Shown in pieces: positions 9,195 to 17,481 of a stretch of DNA of 64,000 bases. A model generated the notes under the pieces. That model was not told where the DNA came from, made no database searches, and saw only the letters and a program-made list of their open reading frames with translations. The position numbers and the translations under genes were made by a program. How positions within the stretch are numbered: position 1 is the first letter of the stretch; each line of letters begins with the position of its first letter. The DNA comes from Bacteroidota bacterium (GTDB taxonomy: Bacteria; Bacteroidota; Bacteroidia; UKL13-3). The DNA is taken from positions 124,001 to 188,000 of the forward strand of contig JAIXWI010000030.1 in assembly GCA_027491355.1 (NCBI GenBank), read 5' to 3'.

Positions 9195-10424
9195 ATGCAA
9201 AACCACCCAAAGCACATTCGAATAGACGATTACTCTTACGAACTTCCGGAATCGTCAATTGCTATTTATCCGCTCGAAAATAGAGACGAATCAAAGTTAC
9301 TCAATTATAAAAAAGGTGATATAAACCACTATCATTTCAGGCAACTTCCTGAACTAATTGCAAATGATTCTTTAATGGTACTAAACAATACTAAAGTTTT
9401 TCATGCGCGATTAATTTTTAGTAAACCGAGTGGTGGAATGATTGAAATTTTTTGTTTGAGCCCTCACGATCCAATAGAACACTCAAATAACTTTGCAAGT
9501 AAAGCTTTTTGTACCTGGCATTGTTATGTTGGCAATGCAAAAAAATGGAAAAATGGCTTACTTGAGGTAGCTTTTCAGGTCAACAATACTACCTATACTT
9601 GCCAAGCAGAAATGATAGAAAAGTTAAGCGATAGTTATTTGGTGAAATTTTCTTGGAATGCCCCTGATTTATGCTTTTTAGATTTAACAGAGATATTAGG
9701 CAAATTGCCTATTCCGCCCTATTTAGAACGTGATGCTGAATTGATTGATGAATTGAGATACCAAACTGTTTTTGCAGAAAAAACAGGATCCGTTGCGGCC
9801 CCAACAGCATCATTACACTTCACACAAAATGTATTTGATGAGCTAGCACAAAAAAATATTGGACTGTGTCACTTGACGTTGCATGTGGGTGCTGGGACCT
9901 TTAAACCAGTTACAGCAAAAACAATAGAAGGTCACCAAATGCACCATGAAACAATTGAGGTTACCATAGAATCGCTCACCCAAATTGCTAAAGCTTTGAG
10001 TTCGAAAAAGCCAATCATTTGTGTAGGAACTACTTCAATGAGAACCATTGAGAGCATATACTGGCATGCTTTGAATGTTTACCATCATCCAGAAAAACTA
10101 GGTGAGATTCACATTGAGCAATGGACCCCGTATGAAAAAACAGTGAACATTACACCTCTTGAATTGATTCAAAATTTGATACACAAAATGAGCATTGCTG
10201 AATTAAAAGTTATCCGTGGCACAACTGGTATTTTAATAGCTCCTGGATATTCATTTGTCATTGTAAATGCTTTGATTACTAATTTTCATCAACCCCAAAG
10301 CACATTGTTGTTGCTCATTGCAGCAATAACAGGTGAAAATTGGAAATTGATATATGAGGCTGCCCTTAAAAACCAATACAGATTTTTAAGCTATGGCGAC
10401 AGTAGTTTATTGTGGATCAATTAA
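9195..10424 (+). CDS. queA: QueA-family S-adenosylmethionine:tRNA ribosyltransferase-isomerase
   Basis: This 409-residue protein transfers and isomerises the ribosyl part of SAM onto preQ1-tRNA to give epoxyqueuosine. It shows Y-E-L-P-E-x-x-I-A near the N-terminus, N-N-T-K-V-F-H-A-R-L, the central G-S-V-A-A-P-T-A-S-L-H-F-T and L-H-V-G-A-G-T-F-K-P-V, and V-G-T-T-S-M-R-T-I-E-S. It is longer than the E. coli enzyme (about 356) and belongs to a divergent form common in Bacteroidota, so the exact reaction is inferred from family. It starts one base after the enoyl-CoA hydratase stop and overlaps the convergent K+ channel gene by 4 bases through a shared TTAA. Confidence 0.85.
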   Translation: MQNHPKHIRIDDYSYELPESSIAIYPLENRDESKLLNYKKGDINHYHFRQLPELIANDSLMVLNNTKVFHARLIFSKPSGGMIEIFCLSPHDPIEHSNNFASKAFCTWHCYVGNAKKWKNGLLEVAFQVNNTTYTCQAEMIEKLSDSYLVKFSWNAPDLCFLDLTEILGKLPIPPYLERDAELIDELRYQTVFAEKTGSVAAPTASLHFTQNVFDELAQKNIGLCHLTLHVGAGTFKPVTAKTIEGHQMHHETIEVTIESLTQIAKALSSKKPIICVGTTSMRTIESIYWHALNVYHHPEKLGEIHIEQWTPYEKTVNITPLELIQNLIHKMSIAELKVIRGTTGILIAPGYSFVIVNALITNFHQPQSTLLLLIAAITGENWKLIYEAALKNQYRFLSYGDSSLLWIN

Positions 10425-11440
10425 TGGGTTGAATCCAACCTGTTTTTCAGCTTGGTCATTTGTAAATGATTGCCTAATAATATGAGCTTATCCTCTGAAT
10501 GCGGAGCCATTGATAAGTCTGGATTCACAATATAAGTACCATCGTTTCTTTTAAGACCTATTACCGTTACACCTGTTTTGTCTCGGATAGCCAATTCAAA
10601 CAAATTTTTTCCTGGAAATACATTAATAAGCCTAGAAAATGCTATTTCTTCAATGTGAACATCTAAGATACTTTGACCAAATAATATGTCTATGAATTCT
10701 TTAATATCCGGATTGGTAATTAAAGAAGCCATTTGCGCCCCTCCTATTTGATCAGGCATGATGACATTGTCTGCACCTGCTCTTTTAAGTTTATTGTATG
10801 AGCTTTTACTGGATGCTCGGCTAACAATTGTCAAATTAGGGTTCAAACCTCTTGCGGTTAAGGTTACATATACATTGTCGGCATCAGTTGGCAAAGTTGT
10901 AATTAAACCCCTAGCTCTTGTTATTCCTGCATTTAATAGTGCTTCATCGTTTGTAGCGTCAGCCTCTAAATAATAATAGGCGTGTTCAGAATCTAATGAA
11001 TCAAACTGTATCGCTTGGTTTTCTATAATGACAAATGGAACTTTGTTTTTATTCAAATTTTCACAGGCGGCATGACCATTTCGGCCATAACCACAAACAA
11101 TGACATGGTTTTCCAACTTTGATATTTTGTTTTTCATACGACTCCGTTTTAACTCAATTATGAACTGACCTTCAACTAAAAAACGACTCAATAAAGTTAA
11201 TGCATAAGCAAAGACACCAAGATTGGTCAGAATTAATAATATAGTAAAAATTCTGCCTCCGTTGCTCAATGGGAACACCTCTCCATAACCAACTGTGGCA
11301 ACCGTAGTAATGGTCATGAACAAGGCATCTAAAAAACTTGCCTTTTCAATTGACATGTAACCTATTACACCAAATGAAATTGGCACTAAAATGAGTGAAA
11401 CAACAAAAATCACCTTGTATTTCATGTTCATTTGTTCCAT
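10421..11440 (-). CDS. TrkA-type potassium channel protein
   Basis: This 339-residue two-TM channel has cytoplasmic RCK domains. TM1 is at about residues 8-28, a pore loop with selectivity filter T-V-G-Y-G-E follows, and TM2 (F-T-I-L-L-I-L-T-N-L) comes next. The TrkA-N/RCK domain begins with H-V-I-V-C-G-Y-G-R-N-G-H, a Rossmann dinucleotide-binding loop, and a TrkA-C domain covers the last 80 residues. Ligand-gated K+ flux at the inner membrane is the likely role. The frame also opens at a TTG at 11449, but the ATG at 11440 (MEQMNMKYK) is more plausible. Its 3' end shares a TTAA with queA. Confidence 0.9.
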   Translation of the reverse strand: MEQMNMKYKVIFVVSLILVPISFGVIGYMSIEKASFLDALFMTITTVATVGYGEVFPLSNGGRIFTILLILTNLGVFAYALTLLSRFLVEGQFIIELKRSRMKNKISKLENHVIVCGYGRNGHAACENLNKNKVPFVIIENQAIQFDSLDSEHAYYYLEADATNDEALLNAGITRARGLITTLPTDADNVYVTLTARGLNPNLTIVSRASSKSSYNKLKRAGADNVIMPDQIGGAQMASLITNPDIKEFIDILFGQSILDVHIEEIAFSRLINVFPGKNLFELAIRDKTGVTVIGLKRNDGTYIVNPDLSMAPHSEDKLILLGNHLQMTKLKNRLDSTH

Positions 11441-11563
11441 TACATGCAATTTAGCAGCTGTAATTGGATTTATTGATTTTTTTTTAGAAAAAATGACAGG
11501 AATTTAAAGCCGCGAATGAGAGAATTGTTCTAATATTGTAGCATAAATTTTAAAAATACCATT

Positions 11564-12208
11564 ATGACAATGTTAGTAGGTAAAAAAGCACCGAGTTTTA
11601 GCGCAACAGCAGTAGTAAACGGAGGTGAATTCTCTGAAAATTTTTCACTGACTCAATTTATTGGGAAAAAGCATGTATTGTTTTTCTTTTACCCTCTTGA
11701 TTTTACTTTTGTATGCCCAACAGAAATCATAGCTTTCCAAAATAGAATTGCTGATTTTGAAAAAAGAAATGTACAAGTTGTAGGATGTTCTGTAGACAGT
11801 CATTTTAGTCACTGGGCTTGGTTAAACACCCCTAAAAATAAAGGAGGAATTCAAGGCGTACAGTTTCCAATTGTGGCTGATATCAATAAAACAATTGCCC
11901 ACAATTATGGCGTTTTGGCTGGTCATTATGATTACAATGAACACCATGAATTGATTTGGGTTGGTAACCAAGGTGAAAATGCAGTTTCATACAGAGGACT
12001 GTTTTTAATTGACAAAGAAGGAAATGTACGTCATCAAGTTGTGAATGACATGCCATTAGGTAGAAGCATTGATGAAGCGCTTCGTATGATTGATGCCCTC
12101 CAGTTTTTTGAAGAAAAAGGTGAAGTTTGCCCTGCAAACTGGGCTGAGGGGAAGGAAGGCATGCAAGCAACATCAGAAGGGGTTGCAAAATATTTAGGAG
12201 AACATTGA
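11564..12208 (+). CDS. 2-Cys peroxiredoxin (AhpC/TSA family)
   Basis: This 214-residue thiol peroxidase reduces H2O2, organic peroxides and peroxynitrite. The peroxidatic Cys51 lies in D-F-T-F-V-C-P-T-E, and the resolving Cys189 in G-E-V-C-P-A-N-W, as in typical 2-Cys Prx1/AhpC enzymes. The F-F-Y-P-L-D-F and P-L-G-R-S-I-D-E strings are also family-typical. The ATG at 11564 follows an AT-rich leader. It stands alone, with its own terminator at 12215-12240, so a single-gene transcript is likely. No ahpF is adjacent, so its reductant is unknown. Confidence 0.95.
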   Translation: MTMLVGKKAPSFSATAVVNGGEFSENFSLTQFIGKKHVLFFFYPLDFTFVCPTEIIAFQNRIADFEKRNVQVVGCSVDSHFSHWAWLNTPKNKGGIQGVQFPIVADINKTIAHNYGVLAGHYDYNEHHELIWVGNQGENAVSYRGLFLIDKEGNVRHQVVNDMPLGRSIDEALRMIDALQFFEEKGEVCPANWAEGKEGMQATSEGVAKYLGEH

Positions 12209-12214
12209 TTATTG

Positions 12215-12240
12215 AAAAGGCGGTTTATCCGCCTTTTTTT
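12215..12240 (+). terminator. Terminator after the peroxiredoxin gene
   Basis: The stem AAAAGGCGG (12215-12223) pairs with CCGCCTTTT (12229-12237) over a 5-base loop, followed by more T residues. It starts 7 bases after the stop codon. Reading leftward it also has flanking T residues, so it may serve the convergent membrane-protein gene too. Confidence 0.82.
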
Positions 12241-13063
12241 ATACCCAAATCCAAGGCAACAAAAAACTCCATTCAATTGTAATTCTATAAAAATACGATT
12301 GATTGGCCTTGTTGCTATATAGCTCGATGATGATAAAAAGGATCATCAGCAACATTAAATCAGCTACTATTAATTGTTTGAAAGCATCATTGGGTGAGCA
12401 AAGCAACAATACAATTCCAAATACTATAAGTAACTTGAAAAATAAGTAAAAATTTTTAGGGGATAAATGGCTATTGGGTACACCATACTGCTTGTCTTTA
12501 TCTTTTTCTATTTGAGCAATTCCATACATAGAATAAAGAGTGAGTCCAAAAAAATAAAACAATGCCATCAATGTCCAAAAATCAGGCTTGAGTAGTACTT
12601 GAAAGCAGATACTTGCTGCGTAAACTCCTGCAGCAAATGGTTCTTTTGGGACAAATCTGAAATGATGTAGCAACAAATAACAAATTGATAAAAACACCAA
12701 GACGCAACCAACAAATAGCTCTGTAAAACTGAGATAGTATAAAGCAATGACTACTGCTACAACTGCTAAAAGTAAACAGGCCACGTACATTGTATTTTTA
12801 TTTCGAGAAATTTGCTGGTGCCGTTCACTCAAATGTATACCATACTTGTGGAGGTCTATTAAATGATCTACCCAATAAACCAAAAGTATCGTAGTAAATA
12901 AAAGCCAACTCAAGACAGGACTTTGATTTAAACCAAAGGCTTTATTTACAGTAAAAAAACCAGCCATTCCAACCAATGCAATGTCAATGCTGTAAACATT
13001 TAAGAAAAATAAACACTTGCGAATTGAATTTCTGAAGTTTACTTTGTAATCAATGAAACGCAC
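12239..13063 (-). CDS. Polytopic membrane protein, possibly UbiA-like
   Basis: This 274-residue protein has about eight hydrophobic segments spread over its length, so it lies in the inner membrane. The string Y-W-V-D-H-L-I-D near residue 64 resembles the first Asp-rich motif of UbiA prenyltransferases, and Q-I-E-K-D-K-D-K-Q-Y near residue 190 could stand for the second, but neither is canonical. I therefore call it UbiA-like only tentatively. The start is a GTG at 13063, which overlaps the divergent gene at 13053 by 11 bases; a later internal start cannot be excluded. Confidence 0.6.
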   Translation of the reverse strand: MRFIDYKVNFRNSIRKCLFFLNVYSIDIALVGMAGFFTVNKAFGLNQSPVLSWLLFTTILLVYWVDHLIDLHKYGIHLSERHQQISRNKNTMYVACLLLAVVAVVIALYYLSFTELFVGCVLVFLSICYLLLHHFRFVPKEPFAAGVYAASICFQVLLKPDFWTLMALFYFFGLTLYSMYGIAQIEKDKDKQYGVPNSHLSPKNFYLFFKLLIVFGIVLLLCSPNDAFKQLIVADLMLLMILFIIIELYSNKANQSYFYRITIEWSFLLPWIWV

Positions 13064-13577
13064 ACCTATTATTTTTTACAAGATAGCATTTTTACTACTG
13101 CTTGGAGTAAATTTTCAATTAAAGGCTCAAAATGAAAGCATCAAACAGGGTACCCATAATTTTTATTTAGAACTAGGTGGTTCTGGTATTTTCTACTCAA
13201 TAAATTATGAAAAGTATTTATTCAAAAACAAATCAGAAAACCTAACCTGGACAGCAAGAATTGGTGGTGCATTCAATCCAATTGATTACAAATTTATGAA
13301 TTCTTTTTTCTTGGATAAACAAACTTTCATGTTGCCTTTCACTTCAAGTTTGTTAATTGGTGCAAGTAAAGATAAACTGGAAGTTGGAGCCGGTTTTACA
13401 ATGTTAACCAAAAACTTTAACGACCAAGAAATAGTGCCTGAGTTGATTTTTGGCTTAAGAGTGATTGACGTGAACAGGGTTTGTTTACGTTTGAATTATA
13501 TTCCTTTATTTAGAAGCGATGAAACAATTCACTGGATAGGTGTTAGCTTAGGAAAAAACTTTGGTAAAATTCAATAA
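13053..13577 (+). CDS. Secreted protein, probable small outer membrane barrel
   Basis: I do not recognise a named family. The 174-residue product has a signal peptide (F-L-L-L-L-G-V-N-F-Q-L-K-A-Q, cleavage near residue 26). The rest alternates hydrophobic and polar residues with many Gly and aromatics and ends in W-I-G-V-S-L-G-K-N-F, which suggests an 8-strand outer membrane barrel. It stands 12 bases ahead of the next rightward gene, with which it is probably cotranscribed. The ATG at 13053 overlaps the divergent GTG start on the other strand. Confidence 0.65.
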   Translation: MKRTPIIFYKIAFLLLLGVNFQLKAQNESIKQGTHNFYLELGGSGIFYSINYEKYLFKNKSENLTWTARIGGAFNPIDYKFMNSFFLDKQTFMLPFTSSLLIGASKDKLEVGAGFTMLTKNFNDQEIVPELIFGLRVIDVNRVCLRLNYIPLFRSDETIHWIGVSLGKNFGKIQ

Positions 13578-13589
13578 ATCAACAGACAG

Positions 13590-14882
13590 ATGTACCGTAG
13601 TTACTTTCTGCTCCTACTTTTGTTTATTAGTTTTGGAATTGATGCGCAAAACAACAATGGCAATGCTACTAGAATTGAATTGAATTGCAACGCAAAAGAC
13701 GAAAGATTTGATAAATTTCAAATCACTTTGGCATTGTTTGAACTAAAAAAGGATAGCATTTTGAGTATGAATTTTGAAGACTTAAAACCAGCTATCCCAA
13801 TTTTGGTAAAGAAACCAAGTGGTTATAGAAGTTATGCTTATGGTTTTTTATATTTTAATGGGAGTTTGAATCCTGTTAACAAGGGATACATTACCGTGCT
13901 AGTAGGAAATCCTTATCACAAAAATCCAGTATTGTTTGTTGATCATAATCAAAATTTTGATTTTACGGATGATACCAGCTACCAACTTCCCTATTTTGAA
14001 GAAGCCCCCTTGTACCTAACTCTTAAAAATGAAAAACATCCACAAGGGCAAATTGGCATTCAATTGAGTAGGCAGGTATTAACTGGTAGGCATGACTTCA
14101 AACATTTTATGAATGAATATTTTTCTACTACTTACAAAGACAGAAATTTTATTGGCATAGAATTTACCTACAGAGAGCAACGATACATTACCCATTCAGG
14201 ATTTTTCAGAAATGCTGAGGATTCATTTCAAATTGGATTGTATGATGGCAACTCAGATGGTTTGTACAACACCTCCATGATTGACAAAATTGTCATAAAT
14301 GACCTGGAAGATTCTGTCTTTGATGCAACAAATCCATTGAAATACGAAATAATTGACGCTAAAAAGAGCCCGCTAACATTTGAAAAAAACGGAACTGTAT
14401 ATCAAATCAATGAAATTGACAGCTTTGCGAAATTTATTGTCATTCAACCCTCCAAAAAAATGGATGGTATGGGTAAAATTAAAACAGGTAAAAAATCACC
14501 TAACGTTACCTTCCATTTATCAAATGGAGAAAGACTTAAACTCAGAAAATTGAGGAAGAAACAAGTGTATTTGTATTGCTCACAACTGAATGCTAAAAAT
14601 TTTCAAACAGATACATTTATTCTAAGACAACTAGCTGCATTGGATAGCAATAACTTGGAAGTTATTTGTATCCTTTATTCAAAAAACAGCTATGAACTGC
14701 GAATTTTTCAGGATTATGTCAAACCAAGTTATAAAATGGCATACGGAACAAAGCAAATCAGCGAGCAATTAGGTATCAAAAGCATTCCACAAAGCTTGTT
14801 TCTTGGCAAGAGAAGAAAGGTTCAATTTTATGGCAAAACGCCTCATGATTTTTTAAGGTATTACTTGCAATTACATCCATAA
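13590..14882 (+). CDS. Secreted protein with a degenerate thioredoxin-like C-terminal domain
   Basis: This 430-residue product has a signal peptide ending at about residue 19 (G-I-D-A-Q). Residues about 20-290 are an unrecognised, beta-rich domain. The last 130 residues follow the layout of TlpA/AhpC-like folds: a G-K-K-S-P-N-V-T-F start, a K-K-Q-V-Y-L-Y-C strand where the redox motif belongs, and a cis-Pro-like S-I-P-Q-S-L-F-L near residue 396. Only one cysteine (C-S-Q-L) stands at the CxxC site, so disulfide reductase activity is unlikely. It is probably periplasmic or surface-exposed and shares an operon with the gene at 13053. A bidirectional terminator follows. Confidence 0.65.
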   Translation: MYRSYFLLLLLFISFGIDAQNNNGNATRIELNCNAKDERFDKFQITLALFELKKDSILSMNFEDLKPAIPILVKKPSGYRSYAYGFLYFNGSLNPVNKGYITVLVGNPYHKNPVLFVDHNQNFDFTDDTSYQLPYFEEAPLYLTLKNEKHPQGQIGIQLSRQVLTGRHDFKHFMNEYFSTTYKDRNFIGIEFTYREQRYITHSGFFRNAEDSFQIGLYDGNSDGLYNTSMIDKIVINDLEDSVFDATNPLKYEIIDAKKSPLTFEKNGTVYQINEIDSFAKFIVIQPSKKMDGMGKIKTGKKSPNVTFHLSNGERLKLRKLRKKQVYLYCSQLNAKNFQTDTFILRQLAALDSNNLEVICILYSKNSYELRIFQDYVKPSYKMAYGTKQISEQLGIKSIPQSLFLGKRRKVQFYGKTPHDFLRYYLQLHP

Positions 14883-14911
14883 AAAAAAGAGGCCAATGGC
14901 CTCTTTTTTTT
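14881..14911. terminator. Bidirectional terminator between convergent genes
   Basis: A perfect inverted repeat, AAAAAAAGAGGCC (about 14883-14894) and GGCCTCTTTTTTT (14898-14910), encloses an AAT loop. A runs on one side and T runs on the other make it a terminator in both directions, for the gene ending at 14882 (+) and the one ending at 14932 (-). Confidence 0.85.
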
Positions 14912-14931
14912 ATGGATGTAAAGCTGTTAAA

Positions 14932-17385
14932 CTATTTTGCAACAACAAACTTTATGGTTTTAAAACCATTTACATTTTTGATTCTAATGAAATAAACACC
15001 ATTGCTGAAGTTAGAAACATTGATTGTTTCATTGACATCTTTGGCTTGGTATGAACGGGTATTTAAAACTCTTCCACTTAAATCAATTAACTCCATTGTT
15101 AAAGGGAGTGTTTGTATGCCAGAAATGTTTACCATCAATTCATCTTTAGCAGGATTTGGATAGATTGCAGTCATTACTCCGGCCAATTCATTTTCATTGA
15201 CTCCTGTAGGTGTATAAACAACAACCGATCTGGTGGCATTCACTTTGTTTCCGCTCAAATCAGAGACACTGTACAAAATTCCATAGGTATTGGCTCTAGA
15301 GGAGTCTACAAAACTTGTTACCAAAACATTTGCTTTTAAATCACCATCTAAATCGTCAGTTGCAGTAAAACCTGGATCAACGTAGCTCATGTTTAACTTG
15401 AGTGAGTCAGGATTATTCCCTAATAAAGTTAATGTTGGAGCAAAATCTAAATCATTGCTGTCTCTTGGTTGTAGCTTCCAGTTACTAAAACTGTAATGCA
15501 ATACACCACGGAGTCTTCTCATGTACTGTTTTGCTTTCAAATTCTGATTAAACAAATCTGGTAAACCAGACGATATGTCATCTACTCTTAAACCTATTGT
15601 TGCGTTGCTATCTTTGTTTACCAAAAACTCACCAAAGTTATTTGCACCATCGGCATTGGTATTTACAATAAATACATTGTCAAATGAAACTAACATTCCT
15701 TCAAAAGCATTTAATTTCCAACGGTTGCTAGAAGAAGCATTCAACGAAGCAATGTCTGCAATTTGAATATCAGATTTAAAATCTGGTAATGAATTGCCTG
15801 AGGACACAACTGTTCCAAAAACAGAATTTAAGGTTGTAAGGCCTGCTATTTCTTGAACCCTTGCCGAAGTAACATTCACCTCATCACCAACTTTCCATGA
15901 TGCGGTACCATCATTGGTAGACCTATTTACTATGATTGCAGTATTAGAATCTGTTGAGTTTTTAGTTTGTAAGGTTAAAATATTGATTGATTGTTGAGCC
16001 ATATTTGTTGATGTAACGATTGCATTTACTGAAATATTGATCAATGAATCTCCACTCCAAATACTTCCATTTTTATTATTGATACTAAATTGTAAATCTT
16101 TGATGGTTTTAGGACCTCCATCCATTACCAAGTATGCACTATTGGTGGCTAATGAATCAGGGCTATTTTGATAAACACCATTTACATCAGTCATTTTGAT
16201 ATAGTATTTTACAATGGTATTGGTTGGCAGTGCAGGAACATTTCCAGTCCAGACCATTGTATCATTTGGCAGTACATTTCTGTTAAGAGTAACGCTAGAG
16301 AACTGGGTACTATTCAAACCAGCAGCATAAAAAACTTCAACTTTACTCACAGGAAAATCTCCTTGCGTAATTTTCGCAGTTATCGTTACAGCATCCGCAG
16401 AAGTTGCCACTGATGGTGTTCTAGTTTTTGAGGCCAAGGTTGGAGGCATGTATACAACCGAACCTAAATCAGTTGGAGTCAATGGTGCAAGTACATATTT
16501 GTATTCACCTGCAACCAAAGAATGGATCACTACTCCTCTGATATATGACAATTTAGTACCAATCATAGGAGGTGTGAAGCGATTTGCTGGCAAAGAATCT
16601 TCACTGGTATTGTCGTTTCTGTACCACGCTGAAAAATCACTGATATCTATTGCATTTCCATTGGCATCGGCAACAGACCAAGTCCAACGTGAGCCATTCA
16701 ATGTTCTTGTGAATACTGAAATATTTTTCAATTCTACATAAGTACCTTCATATTTTTCTGTCAATGCTGGGTTGGCTACTTGTCCAATATTTGCATTTCC
16801 TGTCATTAAAGAATCTACTGTTAAAGTAATAGGTGTGATTGCGTGTGGATTGACATCTAAAATTTCTACACCATTGTCCCAATTTGCATTTGCTTTTAAG
16901 ACATTGATTTGAGTATGACCCAATTTAGAACCTGCAGGCGGAGAAGAACCTCTGAATTGCTTTAACAAACCAGTTACACGTACCTTGGTTCCTGGCCTGA
17001 GGTTATCATAAAATGAATTGTCATTCACCAATTGATTGAGATTAGTTCCTACCAATCCAGCAGGATCACACATCAATTCTACGCCACCCCAAGGACTAAC
17101 AATTGTGTCTGCAACAATGACAGTTGCTCTTCTTGATTTAGTTGTTGATAAACCATACAGCCTAGGATCAAACAAAACATACCCTTCAAAACGAATGGTA
17201 TCTTTGTATTGCACATTTTGTAAAATCGGATTCACATAATCTGAAGAATCATTTGGAGGTGTTGCAGTGAGCTTAGATGAACTCACAAATTGAACATCAC
17301 TCAAAGGAATGATTGGATAAGGGTTTTGTGCATTTAACAGACTTAAAAATCCGGTAAATACTAAAAATAGTAAAAATTTTTTCAT
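14932..17385 (-). CDS. Large secreted T9SS cargo protein with DUF5011-like and type A sorting domains
   Basis: This 817-residue multi-domain surface or secreted protein starts at the ATG at 17385 (MKKFLLFLVFTGFLSLLNAQ, signal peptide); an ATG 15 bases upstream is in frame. Residues about 40-290 look like an OB-fold-type extracellular domain. A fibronectin/Ig-like region follows. Near residue 655 begins an Ig-like DUF5011-type segment (Y-V-D-P-G-F-T-A-T-D-D-L-D-G-D). The last 75 residues are a type A C-terminal sorting domain: Y-P-N-P-A-K-D-E-L, then G-x-V-L, then G-V-Y-F-I-R-I and a basic end, which sends proteins through the type IX secretion system. Function of the mature part is unknown. 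Confidence 0.82.
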   Translation of the reverse strand: MKKFLLFLVFTGFLSLLNAQNPYPIIPLSDVQFVSSSKLTATPPNDSSDYVNPILQNVQYKDTIRFEGYVLFDPRLYGLSTTKSRRATVIVADTIVSPWGGVELMCDPAGLVGTNLNQLVNDNSFYDNLRPGTKVRVTGLLKQFRGSSPPAGSKLGHTQINVLKANANWDNGVEILDVNPHAITPITLTVDSLMTGNANIGQVANPALTEKYEGTYVELKNISVFTRTLNGSRWTWSVADANGNAIDISDFSAWYRNDNTSEDSLPANRFTPPMIGTKLSYIRGVVIHSLVAGEYKYVLAPLTPTDLGSVVYMPPTLASKTRTPSVATSADAVTITAKITQGDFPVSKVEVFYAAGLNSTQFSSVTLNRNVLPNDTMVWTGNVPALPTNTIVKYYIKMTDVNGVYQNSPDSLATNSAYLVMDGGPKTIKDLQFSINNKNGSIWSGDSLINISVNAIVTSTNMAQQSINILTLQTKNSTDSNTAIIVNRSTNDGTASWKVGDEVNVTSARVQEIAGLTTLNSVFGTVVSSGNSLPDFKSDIQIADIASLNASSSNRWKLNAFEGMLVSFDNVFIVNTNADGANNFGEFLVNKDSNATIGLRVDDISSGLPDLFNQNLKAKQYMRRLRGVLHYSFSNWKLQPRDSNDLDFAPTLTLLGNNPDSLKLNMSYVDPGFTATDDLDGDLKANVLVTSFVDSSRANTYGILYSVSDLSGNKVNATRSVVVYTPTGVNENELAGVMTAIYPNPAKDELMVNISGIQTLPLTMELIDLSGRVLNTRSYQAKDVNETINVSNFSNGVYFIRIKNVNGFKTIKFVVAK

Positions 17386-17481
17386 GTTTAAAATTGCCAT
17401 TTAGCAAACAAAACTAAAGATTGTAAATAGCAATTACAACCTTAATTAAATACCTACAAAACACGTAAAAATGTATTTGAG

